Assembly (NCBI GenBank): GCA_000310025.1
Contig: FN649728.1
Span: 750,364 to 764,443 of the forward strand
Source: Ectocarpus siliculosus
Lineage: Eukaryota > Sar > Phaeophyceae > Ectocarpales > Ectocarpaceae
Direction: 5' to 3'
Length of the DNA: 14,080 bases
Every line of letters begins with the position of its first letter. The stretch's first letter is position 1. Position numbers and translations under genes: made by a program. Under the pieces are notes generated by a model, which ran no database searches, was not told the DNA's origin, and saw nothing but the letters and a program-made list of their open reading frames with translations. This document shows positions 10,201 to 14,062 of the stretch, one piece after another.

Positions 10201-12511
10201 CTGCCGTGCCGCGATTGTGTTACCGCATTATTATTTCCACCATGGCCTATTTTTATTATTGTTGTTATTATTATTATTGATATTGTTATTACTATATAAA
10301 TATGTATATGTATTCCTTGAATATCACTTAGATTGCGCGATTTTTTTGGGTGTCTCGCTGCCTTCCCCACGCTGCCTTCATGATGACTTCCCGCACCACA
10401 CCGGAGAATCTCGGCTAGTTTCGCCGCCGAACAAAACTACAGTACCGAACCCCAAAACGCCACCCAACTCTGCTTTTTTTTTGGTAGGTGTTGGCAGAGT
10501 CCGCGGGCATCGTTCTCTCTGCCGTAGGAGGCGGCGTCGGCGGCGCTAGCAGCAGCAGCGGCAGCAGCAGCAGCAGAGCTCGACCTTCCAGCCGATCTCG
10601 CCGGTCCGGCCTCAAAGACCTCCTCGGCAAGGGTTACCGCTGCCTTGCCTTGCTGGAGGAGCTGGGCGCCCGGCCTCTGCTGAGCGCCGCGGGGGAGGTT
10701 TTGCAGGAGGGGCGGGGCGGGGGAGGGGGGTTGGTTTGGTGCAAGGAGAGCGGGAGGTTGCTGCTGAAGAAGGATGTGAGGAAACGGCTAGTGGCTGTGG
10801 ACCCGTTTCATGAGGTGAGGTTGTTGTTGTTGTTGTTGTTGTTGTTGTTATTTTTGGGAGGTTTTTTACGTCTGTTCCCTTGCGTGTGTGTGTTCGTCCC
10901 ATCTGTTCTGGCGCCGGTTTACAGGCCTTTCGGCGTATTCGTATTTACCTGGCGTGTCAGCCGGGGTCACACGAGAGGAATTAGGGTCTTTTGTTTTGGT
11001 CGATGAAAGCTCTCTCTTGTTTCTTGCATGCGACAGTATCCTCACCCACCCATTGTATGCATCCCCTCTTTCTCTAATCCATCCCCTCTTTCTCTAATCC
11101 ATCCCGTCTTTCTCTAATCCATCCCGTCTTTCTCTAATCCATCCCCTCTTTCTCTAATCCATCCCCTCTTTCTCTACACACTTGACGACGACATCATCCG
11201 TCCCGACAATGCCAACACCAAACCCTCCATCTTGCCTCTTCCCTCTTCCCTCTTCCCTCTTACCCCAGGTACCCGAGATCGAGATGACCACCTCCCTGGA
11301 ACCGCTGGCGAAGGTCACCCCCCTCGCCGAAACCGACGGAATCTACGGTGCCCCCCCCAACCCCTTCGCCGCCGCCGCTGCCGCCGCCGCGGCGGCGGGA
11401 GGCAAGACTACCCCCCCTCCCGCCGCCGCTCCGCCCGTCGTAGCCGGCGAGGTAACCGCTGCCATGCCTGCCGCCGATGGCGGAGCCGAAGCCGAAGCCG
11501 CCGTTGCAGAGGAGGCGGTGGCGGAGAGTGGGGCGGGTGTTGCGTCATTACCAGCTGCTGCTACCGCCGCTGCCGCTGTGACCGCTGGGGCTGCTGGGGA
11601 CAAGGGTGGCGCTGGCGGAGGGGAGGCCGGAGAAGGCGGCGGTGGCAAGAGGAATCGAGAGACAACTGTTGGCGCTGCTAGTGCCTCTGGTCCCGGATCC
11701 GGTTCTGGTGCTGCTGCTGCTGTGTCCGCCTCTGGTTCTGGTTCTGGTGGCGGTGGCGGTGGCAAAAGGAATCGGGAGACAAGTGTTGGTTTTGCCACTG
11801 CCTCTGGTTCCGGATCCGGTTCCGGGTCTGGTTCCGGGTCTGCGTGTGTTTCTGCTTGTGCTTCTGCTAAGTCGCCCAAGGCGGTGGTGGAAACCAAGAA
11901 GAGCAGCAGCGAGATTGACAAGGGCGCAGCCGACGGAAAGGACGGAAAGGACGGAAAGGACGGAAAGGGCGCTGGCAAGAGTGGGGGTGGTTCTGCTAGC
12001 GCTGCCGCTGCTGCTGTCAGGAGTCCCGACTCGAAGTGAGTGTGGGTTGGTCTCCGAACGGCGCGGTTTGTCTTGTTGCGGCAATGGTGTTCCTTGTGTA
12101 CTCTCCGATACCACCTGTCCTTCTTTTGACGAAGCTCTTCAAGTTTCTGTCTTGTTCAGCGTGGTGTTGTTAATTCCCAGATTCTCAAGAGCAGGTGCAC
12201 TCCGTAGCTAATAGCTTCTCAGGAATGGGTGTCGGCGATGCGTCTCGCGGAAAACCGCGTGCTGTCAATCAAACGGCGGCATGACCTATAGGCGAGAGCA
12301 CAACATATTCGCAAGCAGTATTATAATAGTGGTTTCTGCGTTTTTATTTTTTTGTTACTCCCTCCGTCATCGCGTCAGGTACCTGGGCGTGCGGAAGCAA
12401 GGGTCCCGCTGGGTGGCCTACATCATTCGTCCTTCGGTGGGAGGCGAGACTAACCTAGGGGTCTTCGACGAGGAGGTGGACGCCGCTAAGCAGTACGACA
12501 AGTACGCCAAC
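98..12511 (+). CDS. Spliced gene: PWWP + Cys-rich + CXXC + AP2 nuclear protein (16 exons, partial at both ends)
   Basis: This is the whole gene model; the individual exons follow as separate entries. The sixteen exons sum to 3434 nt, giving about 1145 codons with the frame kept at every one of fifteen GT-AG joins. The exons carry recognisable domains in this order: PWWP, a nine-cysteine cluster, CXXC zinc finger, basic stretch, and the start of an AP2/ERF domain. PWWP domains generally bind methylated histone tails and DNA, CXXC fingers bind unmethylated CpG, and AP2 binds specific DNA, so a nuclear chromatin or transcription role is inferred. The start codon and the 3' exons lie outside the window. 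Exons 1, 8, 9 and 10 rest only on splice sites and phase; the others also have domain or composition support. All residue numbers used below count from the first partial codon of exon 1. Confidence 0.8.
706..902 (+). mobile_element. Decayed 3' end of a LINE-type retrotransposon
   Basis: Translation of this stretch matches the C-terminus of the retrotransposon fragment at 12721-14062. Shared residues include W-A, D-D, FL..LWQ.RKE, RN.APS and VVNG in the same order and spacing. At the DNA level the end is also shared: GTAGGAACG.TGCTCC, then GCGTGGTCAATGGT, then GAGTACG followed by a C-tract (896-902). Only the last 65 or so codons remain, so this is a severely 5'-truncated, degenerate copy in the same orientation as the host gene. 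It has no function of its own. Confidence 0.8.
920..1147 (+). mobile_element. MITE-like element A with about 45-bp terminal inverted repeats
   Basis: The left end (CAAGATATCACACCCCCTGG, then a CGATTTT core and CTCGAT) reappears as its reverse complement at the right end (ATCGAG, AAAATCGATCCAGG, GGGTGTGATATCTTG). The arms are about 45-50 bp and the centre about 120 bp, with no coding capacity. This is the structure of a non-autonomous DNA transposon or foldback element. A second, diverged copy lies at 3920-4194. The outer boundaries are uncertain by a few bases, and no clear target-site duplication could be fixed, so the superfamily is left open. Confidence 0.8.
1361..1935 (+). CDS. Exon 2: low-complexity N-terminal region and first part of PWWP domain
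   Basis: The exon gives 191 full codons (residues 21-211). Residues 21-160 or so are Ala, Gly, Ser and Gln rich, with a six-Gln run, a poly-Ala run coded by GCC/GCT repeats (about 1709-1737) and a Gly/Glu tract. From residue 173 the sequence changes character: SIVLAK, a short loop, then NLWPARLCD. This fits the first strands of a PWWP domain, where the family shows V-W-A-K and then P-W-W-P-A-R. The acceptor is CCCCTGCAG and the donor CAG/gtgggt in phase 0. The low-complexity part also creates a long reverse-strand open frame, which is a shadow. Confidence 0.8.
1936..2329 (+). other. Intron 2 (394 bp)
   Basis: This intron lies inside the PWWP domain. It is T-rich in its middle (about 2122-2152) and ends at the acceptor CATACCGTAG. 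I see no repeat or gene in it. Confidence 0.75.
2330..2401 (+). CDS. Exon 3: middle of PWWP domain
   Basis: This is a 72-nt, phase 0 to phase 0 exon of 24 codons. It reads ALRALLVFLCEGGHHYFAWV plus S at its end. The pattern LLVFL....HHYFAWVS fits the central strands of PWWP domains, where a V-x-F-F strand is followed by an aromatic and A-W-V. The acceptor is CCGTAG and the donor is a near-perfect TCG/gtaagt. Only this frame joins both neighbours with the PWWP pattern continuous, which supports both splice sites. Confidence 0.82.
2402..3704 (+). other. Intron 3 (1303 bp)
   Basis: The longest complete intron in the model. It contains a four-copy tandem repeat (2613-3000 or so), a 20-base G run (about 3146-3162 and neighbours), and T tracts near 2601 and 3430. 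No exon that fits phase 0 to phase 0 was needed or seen. The end is a T-rich stretch and the acceptor CTGCTGCAG. Confidence 0.7.
2613..3005 (+). repeat. Tandem repeat, about 4 units of 105-120 bp
   Basis: Units begin at 2613, 2731, 2837 and 2956. Each starts with GTGAGCCGCTTT, followed by AGCCC(C/G)TTGG, then a GGGCGAGA-like segment. The 5' third of each unit is well conserved while the rest has diverged, including T-rich runs. Each unit start resembles a splice donor (TCT/gtgagc). No coding function is evident; this is an intronic minisatellite. Confidence 0.85.
3705..3806 (+). CDS. Exon 4: end of PWWP domain and linker
   Basis: A 102-nt exon of 34 codons, phase 0 at both ends, residues 236-269. 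It opens ESDIFPMPSGDE, which continues the FAWVS of exon 3 as the usual PWWP ending (an acidic residue, then hydrophobic-x-P). It then gives a hydrophobic, aromatic stretch (EWLIDFSAGVMWARQ) that may form the helix often found after the PWWP barrel. The acceptor is CTGCTGCAG and the donor CAG/gtgcgg, a weaker donor than most in this gene. Confidence 0.78.
3920..4194 (+). mobile_element. MITE-like element B, diverged copy with (CT)n expansion
   Basis: It is homologous to the element at 920-1147. Shared blocks run in order: TACCGTAGGTG at the left end, GGACCGATT and CTCGA in the arm, CCTTTTCGGA, TTCCAACGCC and CACCGTC in the centre, then TATCGAGCTT, TCCAGG and GGTGTGAT in the right arm. In element A the centre has a short GTCTCTCTC; here the same place holds about 43 nt of CT. 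The inverted arms are less well matched than in element A, so this copy is older or more decayed. Confidence 0.75.
4041..4085 (+). repeat. (CT)n microsatellite, about 21 units
   Basis: A pure CT dinucleotide run inside MITE-like element B. It lies exactly where element A has only a CTCTCTC seed, which suggests expansion after insertion or divergence of the two copies. Confidence 0.95.
4426..4838 (+). CDS. Exon 5: Ser/Pro/Gly-rich linker
   Basis: A 413-nt exon, phase 0 in and phase 2 out, residues 270-406. It begins with a short helix-like stretch (LSALQAAEENKKR) and continues as a disordered linker rich in Pro, Ser, Gly, Ala and Arg, with Ser runs and SPSPSP repeats. One acidic patch (SDAEDVD) lies in the middle. 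The acceptor is GAATACAG and the donor CCCGAG/gtgaaa. The donor was chosen because it leaves AG in phase 2, which the first G of exon 6 completes to Arg. Other frames through this GC-rich block are also open, so the frame relies on the joins rather than on composition. Confidence 0.68.
4839..5628 (+). other. Intron 5 (790 bp)
   Basis: Contents are plain intronic sequence: a GT-rich left part, a TGTCTCCG triple repeat near 5045, a T tract at 5210-5221, and a (CTG)n run (about 5592-5608) just before the acceptor CTGGACAG. No exon fitting the phase was found, and the joining phase on either side agrees without one. Confidence 0.6.
5629..5790 (+). CDS. Exon 6: first part of unassigned cysteine cluster
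   Basis: A 162-nt exon, phase 2 at both ends, residues 408-460. It holds six cysteines (410, 427, 431, 434, 441, 443) in the pattern CH, x15, C-x3-C-x2-C-x6-C-x-C, and includes ECPWRCKGCRQY and SCNCSKG. The rest is a helix-like basic tail (AEYIRRQGERATT). The density of Cys and the flanking basic residues suggest metal binding, probably zinc. I do not recognise the fold: it resembles part of several zinc modules but matches none in full. The acceptor is CTGGACAG and the donor ACGAG/gtgggc. Confidence 0.8.
5791..6304 (+). other. Intron 6 (514 bp)
   Basis: It splits the cysteine cluster. It contains a GGTGGTAGTAGTGG-type run (about 5971-6000) and a C/T-rich stretch (about 6190-6260) with TCTCTCT and TCTGTCTC motifs ahead of the acceptor CGTCCAG. 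Nothing else is seen. Confidence 0.7.
6305..6400 (+). CDS. Exon 7: second part of unassigned cysteine cluster
   Basis: A 96-nt exon, phase 2 at both ends, residues 462-492. It reads FESFACRNSHCIYCKPPG and adds three cysteines (467, 472, 475) as C-x4-C-x2-C with a His at 471, then LPLYMAEWAVSSAR. Together with exon 6 this gives nine Cys, plus His 411, 418 and 471 as possible further ligands. The acceptor is CGTCCAG and the donor GCGAG/gtgggt. A tandem copy of this donor 105 bp downstream could extend the exon by 35 codons in frame (see the repeat at 6391-6715). Confidence 0.82.
6391..6715 (+). repeat. Degenerate tandem repeat duplicating the exon 7 donor
   Basis: Four copies of a block built as CGGCGAG, GGGTCGAA(T/C)TA, then ACACGCACGGACTAACGCC. 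The GCGAG element ends at 6400, 6505, 6599 and 6666. The first is the chosen donor (GAG/gtgggt). The second has GAG/gttggt and is a usable GT donor in frame with exon 7. The third has lost the GT, and the fourth reads GAG/gcgggt. The duplication therefore spans an exon-intron boundary. Confidence 0.75.
6401..6865 (+). other. Intron 7 (465 bp)
   Basis: The left 300 bp is a degenerate tandem repeat that begins within exon 7 and copies its splice donor. The right part has a C run (6804-6818) and a GT-rich tract before the acceptor GCGTACAG. No separate exon is seen. Confidence 0.6.
6866..6944 (+). CDS. Exon 8: basic, Pro-rich linker
   Basis: A 79-nt exon, phase 2 in and phase 0 out, residues 494-519. 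It reads FKLKGGQPPPTLGRIQKQA then VPPRWER, a basic linker with no known domain. The acceptor is GCGTACAG and the donor is AGG/gtgagt, a full consensus. Its one leading base completes the Arg codon left open by exon 7, and its phase 0 exit fits exon 9. An alternative acceptor at 6887 would break the incoming phase. Support is splice sites and phase only. Confidence 0.62.
6945..7458 (+). other. Intron 8 (514 bp)
   Basis: It contains GT/T-rich sequence at the left, a (CAG)n microsatellite at about 7204-7267, a short CTCTCT run (7315-7330), and C-rich tracts before the acceptor TTTTTTGTAG. No gene is seen; the Gln-rich open frame through the CAG run ends at once in a stop. Confidence 0.65.
7204..7267 (+). 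repeat. (CAG)n microsatellite, interrupted
   Basis: Nine CAG units in a row at 7204-7230, then CGG, CAG and CAT, followed by more CAG and CAA units to about 7267. It lies in an intron, not in coding sequence. Confidence 0.9.
7459..7549 (+). CDS. Exon 9: Ser/Gly/Glu-rich linker
   Basis: A 91-nt exon, phase 0 in and phase 1 out, residues 520-549. It reads EAIPDGRASAASGVSARDEE then ARSVSGSGRS, a hydrophilic and probably disordered linker. The acceptor TTTTTTGTAG has a strong pyrimidine tract and the donor is GCG/gtacgt. The phase 1 exit is completed by the first two bases of exon 10. There is no domain evidence. Confidence 0.62.
7550..7915 (+). other. Intron 9 (366 bp)
   Basis: GT- and T-rich intronic sequence ending at the acceptor CGTTTGTTTAG. 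I see no repeat or exon in it. Confidence 0.6.
7916..7976 (+). CDS. Exon 10: short linker before the CXXC finger
   Basis: A 61-nt exon, phase 1 in and phase 2 out, residues 551-569, reading GANEPPRVRSTEGAVEGFH. The acceptor is GTTTGTTTAG and the donor CACCG/gtgagg. This exon is needed for phase: exon 9 leaves in phase 1 and the CXXC exon must be entered in phase 2, and only an exon of this length class bridges them. That independent fit raises confidence in exons 8, 9 and 10 together. Confidence 0.65.
7977..8400 (+). other. Intron 10 (424 bp)
   Basis: It has a GATGAGG triple repeat (7980-7999), a (CT)n run (8030-8046), T-rich sequence, and C-rich tracts (8320-8360) ahead of the acceptor CACCACGCAG. 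Nothing coding is seen. Confidence 0.65.
8401..8469 (+). CDS. Exon 11: N-terminal half of CXXC zinc finger
   Basis: A 69-nt exon, phase 2 at both ends, residues 571-592. It reads RLGANERCNQCTGCLLPNCG then KC. The cysteines 578, 581, 584, 589 and 592 follow C-x2-C-x2-C-x4-C-x2-C, the first half of the CXXC-type zinc finger found in CpG-island readers. The acceptor is CACGCAG and the donor TGTTG/gtgaga. The split Trp codon (TG + G) is completed by exon 12, where the sixth Cys follows two residues on. Confidence 0.92.
8470..8949 (+). other. Intron 11 (480 bp)
   Basis: It splits the CXXC finger. It has a G run (8522-8533) and otherwise ordinary mixed sequence, ending at the acceptor GGAAAAACAG. 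No repeat family member or exon is recognised. Confidence 0.7.
8950..9132 (+). CDS. Exon 12: C-terminal half of CXXC zinc finger and basic stretch
   Basis: A 183-nt exon, phase 2 at both ends, residues 594-653. It begins GCQHRIEYGGSGQRNQPC and continues VDRWC, giving Cys 595, 611 and 616. With exon 11 this completes all eight zinc ligands. The family's K-F-G-G DNA-contact loop is represented by EYGG, and the Q before the seventh Cys is kept. After the finger come a charged helix (KAAQRESDKLDKAARRKRA) and TKRP, which together look like a nuclear localisation signal. In the family this fold binds CpG without methylation. The donor is GCGAG/gtacga. Confidence 0.92.
9341..9464 (+). repeat. Tandem repeat, 3 units of about 41 bp
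   Basis: Units start at 9341, 9383 and 9424. Each has GCGTTTTC (or a close variant), GG.CAT.TTCTGGGTGT, then a GGGAGATGATCA-like end. They differ by a few substitutions and by single-base length changes. The array is intronic and has no evident function. Confidence 0.8.
9736..9902 (+). repeat. Degenerate tandem repeat with CACATG/CACGTG palindromes
   Basis: About four units of 45-55 bp. Each carries a CAC(A/G)TGTGCTG-like motif (near 9750, 9796, 9837 and 9891), preceded in most by AGC(G/A)C.A.TTCAC and separated by ACATGTC or ACGTGTC. CAC(A/G)TG is the E-box core, but here the density is explained by the repetition. Confidence 0.65.
9931..10177 (+). CDS. Exon 13: acidic/basic linker with poly-Ala
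   Basis: A 247-nt exon, phase 2 in and phase 0 out, residues 655-736. It begins with an acidic, Gly/Tyr-rich stretch (GEDYEGDYGGGDVFADK), then a basic patch (RFRRRTPKG), a run of ten Ala coded by GCA/GCG repeats, a Thr/Pro/Ser segment and a Gly-rich end. The acceptor is CAAACCAG and the donor GCGCAC/gtgagt. The first base completes Ser from exon 12. No domain is recognised; it is probably a flexible linker. Confidence 0.75.
10178..10487 (+). other. Intron 13 (310 bp)
   Basis: It has an AT-rich stretch of TTATTATTG-type repeats (about 10248-10300) and a T tract just before the acceptor TTGGTAG at 10487. No other feature is seen. Confidence 0.7.
10488..10814 (+). CDS. Exon 14: Ser/Arg-rich stretch and a leucine-rich segment
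   Basis: A 327-nt exon of 109 codons, phase 0 at both ends, residues 737-845. It starts VLAESAGIVLSAVGGG, then Ser runs and an SR-rich part (ARPSSRSRRSG). It continues with a more ordered, leucine-rich stretch (LKDLLGKGYRCLALLEELGA), a Gly run, and LVWCKESGRLLLKKDVRKRL. The second half has the hydrophobic pattern of a folded helical segment, but I recognise no family. The acceptor is preceded by a T tract and the donor is GAG/gtgagg. Confidence 0.75.
10815..11268 (+). other. Intron 14 (454 bp)
   Basis: A (GTT)n run starts five bases after the donor (about 10820-10850). A 20-bp minisatellite lies at 11061-11180. The 3' end is a repeated CTTCCCT pyrimidine tract and the acceptor TACCCCAG. No exon is seen. 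Confidence 0.7.
11061..11180 (+). repeat. 20-bp minisatellite, 6 units
   Basis: Six exact-length units of ATCC(C/G)TCTTTCTCTAATCC with one C/G variant position. Units 3 and 4 share the G variant, and the last unit ends in ACACA. Each unit combines a pyrimidine tract with CTAAT, which fits a branch-point consensus (CTRAY). It lies 88 bp upstream of the acceptor of exon 15. Confidence 0.93.
11269..12035 (+). CDS. Exon 15: long Ala/Gly/Ser-rich linker with internal duplication
   Basis: A 767-nt exon, phase 0 in and phase 2 out, residues 846-1100. It opens VPEIEMTTSLEPLAKVTPLA, then a poly-Ala run, an Ala/Glu-rich segment, and a duplicated Gly/Ser block in which GGGKRNRET recurs 39 codons apart (residues 972 and 1011). 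It ends with a lysine-rich part containing four DGK repeats (11932-11967). It is probably disordered; the two KRNR motifs and the Lys repeats are positively charged. A TGA at 12037 follows in frame, but the DNA there (CGAA/gtgagt) is a consensus donor. Splicing at that donor leads directly into the AP2 exon in frame, so the stop is taken as intronic. Confidence 0.82.
12036..12378 (+). other. Intron 15 (343 bp)
   Basis: Ordinary intronic sequence without repeats, with a T-rich tract (12341-12358) before the acceptor CGCGTCAG. If the donor is not used, translation stops two bases into it. Confidence 0.75.
12379..12511 (+). CDS. Exon 16: N-terminal three quarters of an AP2/ERF domain
   Basis: A 133-nt exon, phase 2 in and phase 0 out, residues 1102-1145. 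With the split Lys it reads KYLGVRKQGSRWVAYI, then a short loop, TNLGVFDEEVDAAKQYDKYA and N. This is the AP2 pattern: Y-x-GVR, a W strand, LG-x-F, and a helix with AA-x-x-YD. AP2 domains bind DNA through the three-stranded sheet and act as transcription factors in plants and related lineages, or occur in homing endonucleases. The usual length is about 60 residues, so the last 15 or so must be in the next exon, beyond the window. The donor is AAC/gtgagt. No HNH motif is seen nearby. Confidence 0.9.
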
Positions 12512-12542
12512 GTGAGTACCGCAGTATTGTCGAAATCGGTCG

Positions 12543-12543
<1 letters not shown>

Positions 12544-12633
<90 letters not shown>

Positions 12634-12659
12634 GCTGTTGTTGTTGTTGCTGTTGTTAT
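12544..12659 (+). repeat. (GTT)n microsatellite, about 38 units
   Basis: GTT repeat of about 116 bp with two GCT interruptions near its right end, starting about 32 bases after the donor of exon 16. A shorter (GTT)n run sits five bases after the donor of exon 14. It produces long poly-Leu and poly-Thr frames that are not genes. Confidence 0.97.
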
Positions 12660-12720
12660 TGGCTTCTGTGTACTACGGTAACCCCTTTGCACTTCCTAGC
12701 CGCTGCCCCCCCCCGCCCCC

Positions 12721-14062
12721 CCGACCTTCGTGGGGGTATCCGAAACACCAGAAGGGTTGCAAGAACAAATAGATGCGGCGGTAGGATACACCCGAAAATG
12801 GAGACTTTCGGCGAACGTAGGAAAATGCGCAGTAGTGGTCTGTACCGAAGACAAGAAAAATCCCGTAGAATTCAAATGGGGGGAGGAAGAACTACCGGTA
12901 GTAGACAAGTATACGTACCTGGAGTAGAGATTTCGAAGGAGTGCTCATGGGACGCACACATAGCGAAGTTGATTGGGAAGGGTAAAGCTCAGATATGCAA
13001 GATGGACGAGATCCTTACGGACCCACACCTAGACACTAGGATTAAGAGGTGTATTCTCTTGAATGTGATTGTACCTAAGCTAGAGTATGCAGGAGAGGTA
13101 TGGGAAGGTAACGAAAAGGCTCAAGCGGCTGGAAACGGTGCAGATGGCAGCGGCCAAGAAAATACTAGGATGTTCAAGTACATCGAGCAACACTGTATTG
13201 AGAGCAGAATTGGGAATGTACTCTCTTAAAACAAAGAGAGACATGCAGAAGTTGAATTGGCAGTACAAGGTAAGTAGAATGTCGGACGATAGGCTACCAG
13301 CCATGGTTGACAAGGCAGCTTGGGGAAAAGCGACTCCAGGGAAGAAGGGAATCAGATTGGACAAGGTGGTAGAGAAGGTTTGGAAGGAGATAGGAGACGA
13401 GGAGGAGACGTTGGACACGGAAGGGTTCGGGGGGTTCAAGACGAAAGTCGAGGAGATGCTAGAGAGTAGGGAGGAGGCAACCCTTCGGAAGAAGGTACGA
13501 AGCGAAGACCACTTGGAGATATACGGGAAGTTGAAAGAAGGGATAGGGATGAAGACGTACTTGGACGGCCCCATGGACTACGCGAAAAAGCTGAAATTGC
13601 AATTTCGAGTAGGCGATCTGGACTTGCCAGAACGGAGGAAGAGGTATACCAGCCGTAGGAGAGAGGAAGAGGAGGGTAGACACACATGTCCATGTGGCAA
13701 ATCGGAGGAGAGTAGACCCCACATAGTTGGGGAGTGTGAGTTGTACAGGAAGGAAAGAGAGGATCTCGAGGAGGAAATGAGACAGAGAGGGTGTGACATG
13801 GACAAGTTCGGTAAATTAGACAACAGCGAAAAAACGATCGCGATAATTGGGGATAAATGGTGGGCACAAGAGGCCCTAGAGGACGGGGATAAAATGTGCA
13901 AGAAATTTTTATGGAGTTTGTGGCAGAAACGTAAAGAGCTCCCAAATGTTGGTGGTGTCTCTAGTAGGGGTAGGAACGGTGCTCCATCTCGAAAGGGACG
14001 CGTGGTCAATGGTCAAATGACTACGGCAAGCAACAAATGAGTACGCCCCCCCCCCCCCCCCC
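12721..14062 (+). mobile_element. 5'-truncated LINE-type (non-LTR) retrotransposon with C-tract tail
   Basis: It codes for the C-terminal part of a LINE reverse transcriptase protein (described in the next entry). The left end begins in a C-rich tract (12707-12722) at the position where the reverse transcriptase catalytic Y-x-D-D loop would be; only FVGVSETPEGLQ after it is left. The right end is the stop codon at 14038-14040, then GTACG and about 17 C (14046-14062). The same GTACG + C ending is seen in the relic at 706-902, which supports it as the true 3' end of the family. Target-site duplications could not be identified. Confidence 0.85.
12724..14040 (+). pseudogene. LINE reverse transcriptase C-terminal region, frameshifted
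   Basis: About 438 codons in three pieces. Piece 1 (12724 to about 12920) has KWRLSANVGKCAVVV and KYTYL, the post-catalytic thumb pattern of LINE reverse transcriptases. A one-base loss near 12920 shifts to the next frame, which carries GVEISKECSWDAHI and LNVIVPKLEYAGEVW. A one-base gain near 13118 returns to the first frame, which then stays open to TGA at 14038-14040. This last piece includes a C-x-C-x8-H-x4-C finger (Cys codons at 13687, 13693 and 13735, His at 13720), typical of the C-terminus of such proteins. The catalytic loop and everything before it, including any endonuclease, are missing, so the copy is dead. Confidence 0.85.

Noticed and set aside
11343-12114. Reverse-strand open frames of 188-211 aa opposite exon 15
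   Set aside because: Low-complexity shadows of the Gly/Ser/Ala repeats; no domain and no supporting splice structure.
12486-12692. Poly-Thr and poly-Leu open frames
   Set aside because: Products of the (GTT)n microsatellite, not proteins.
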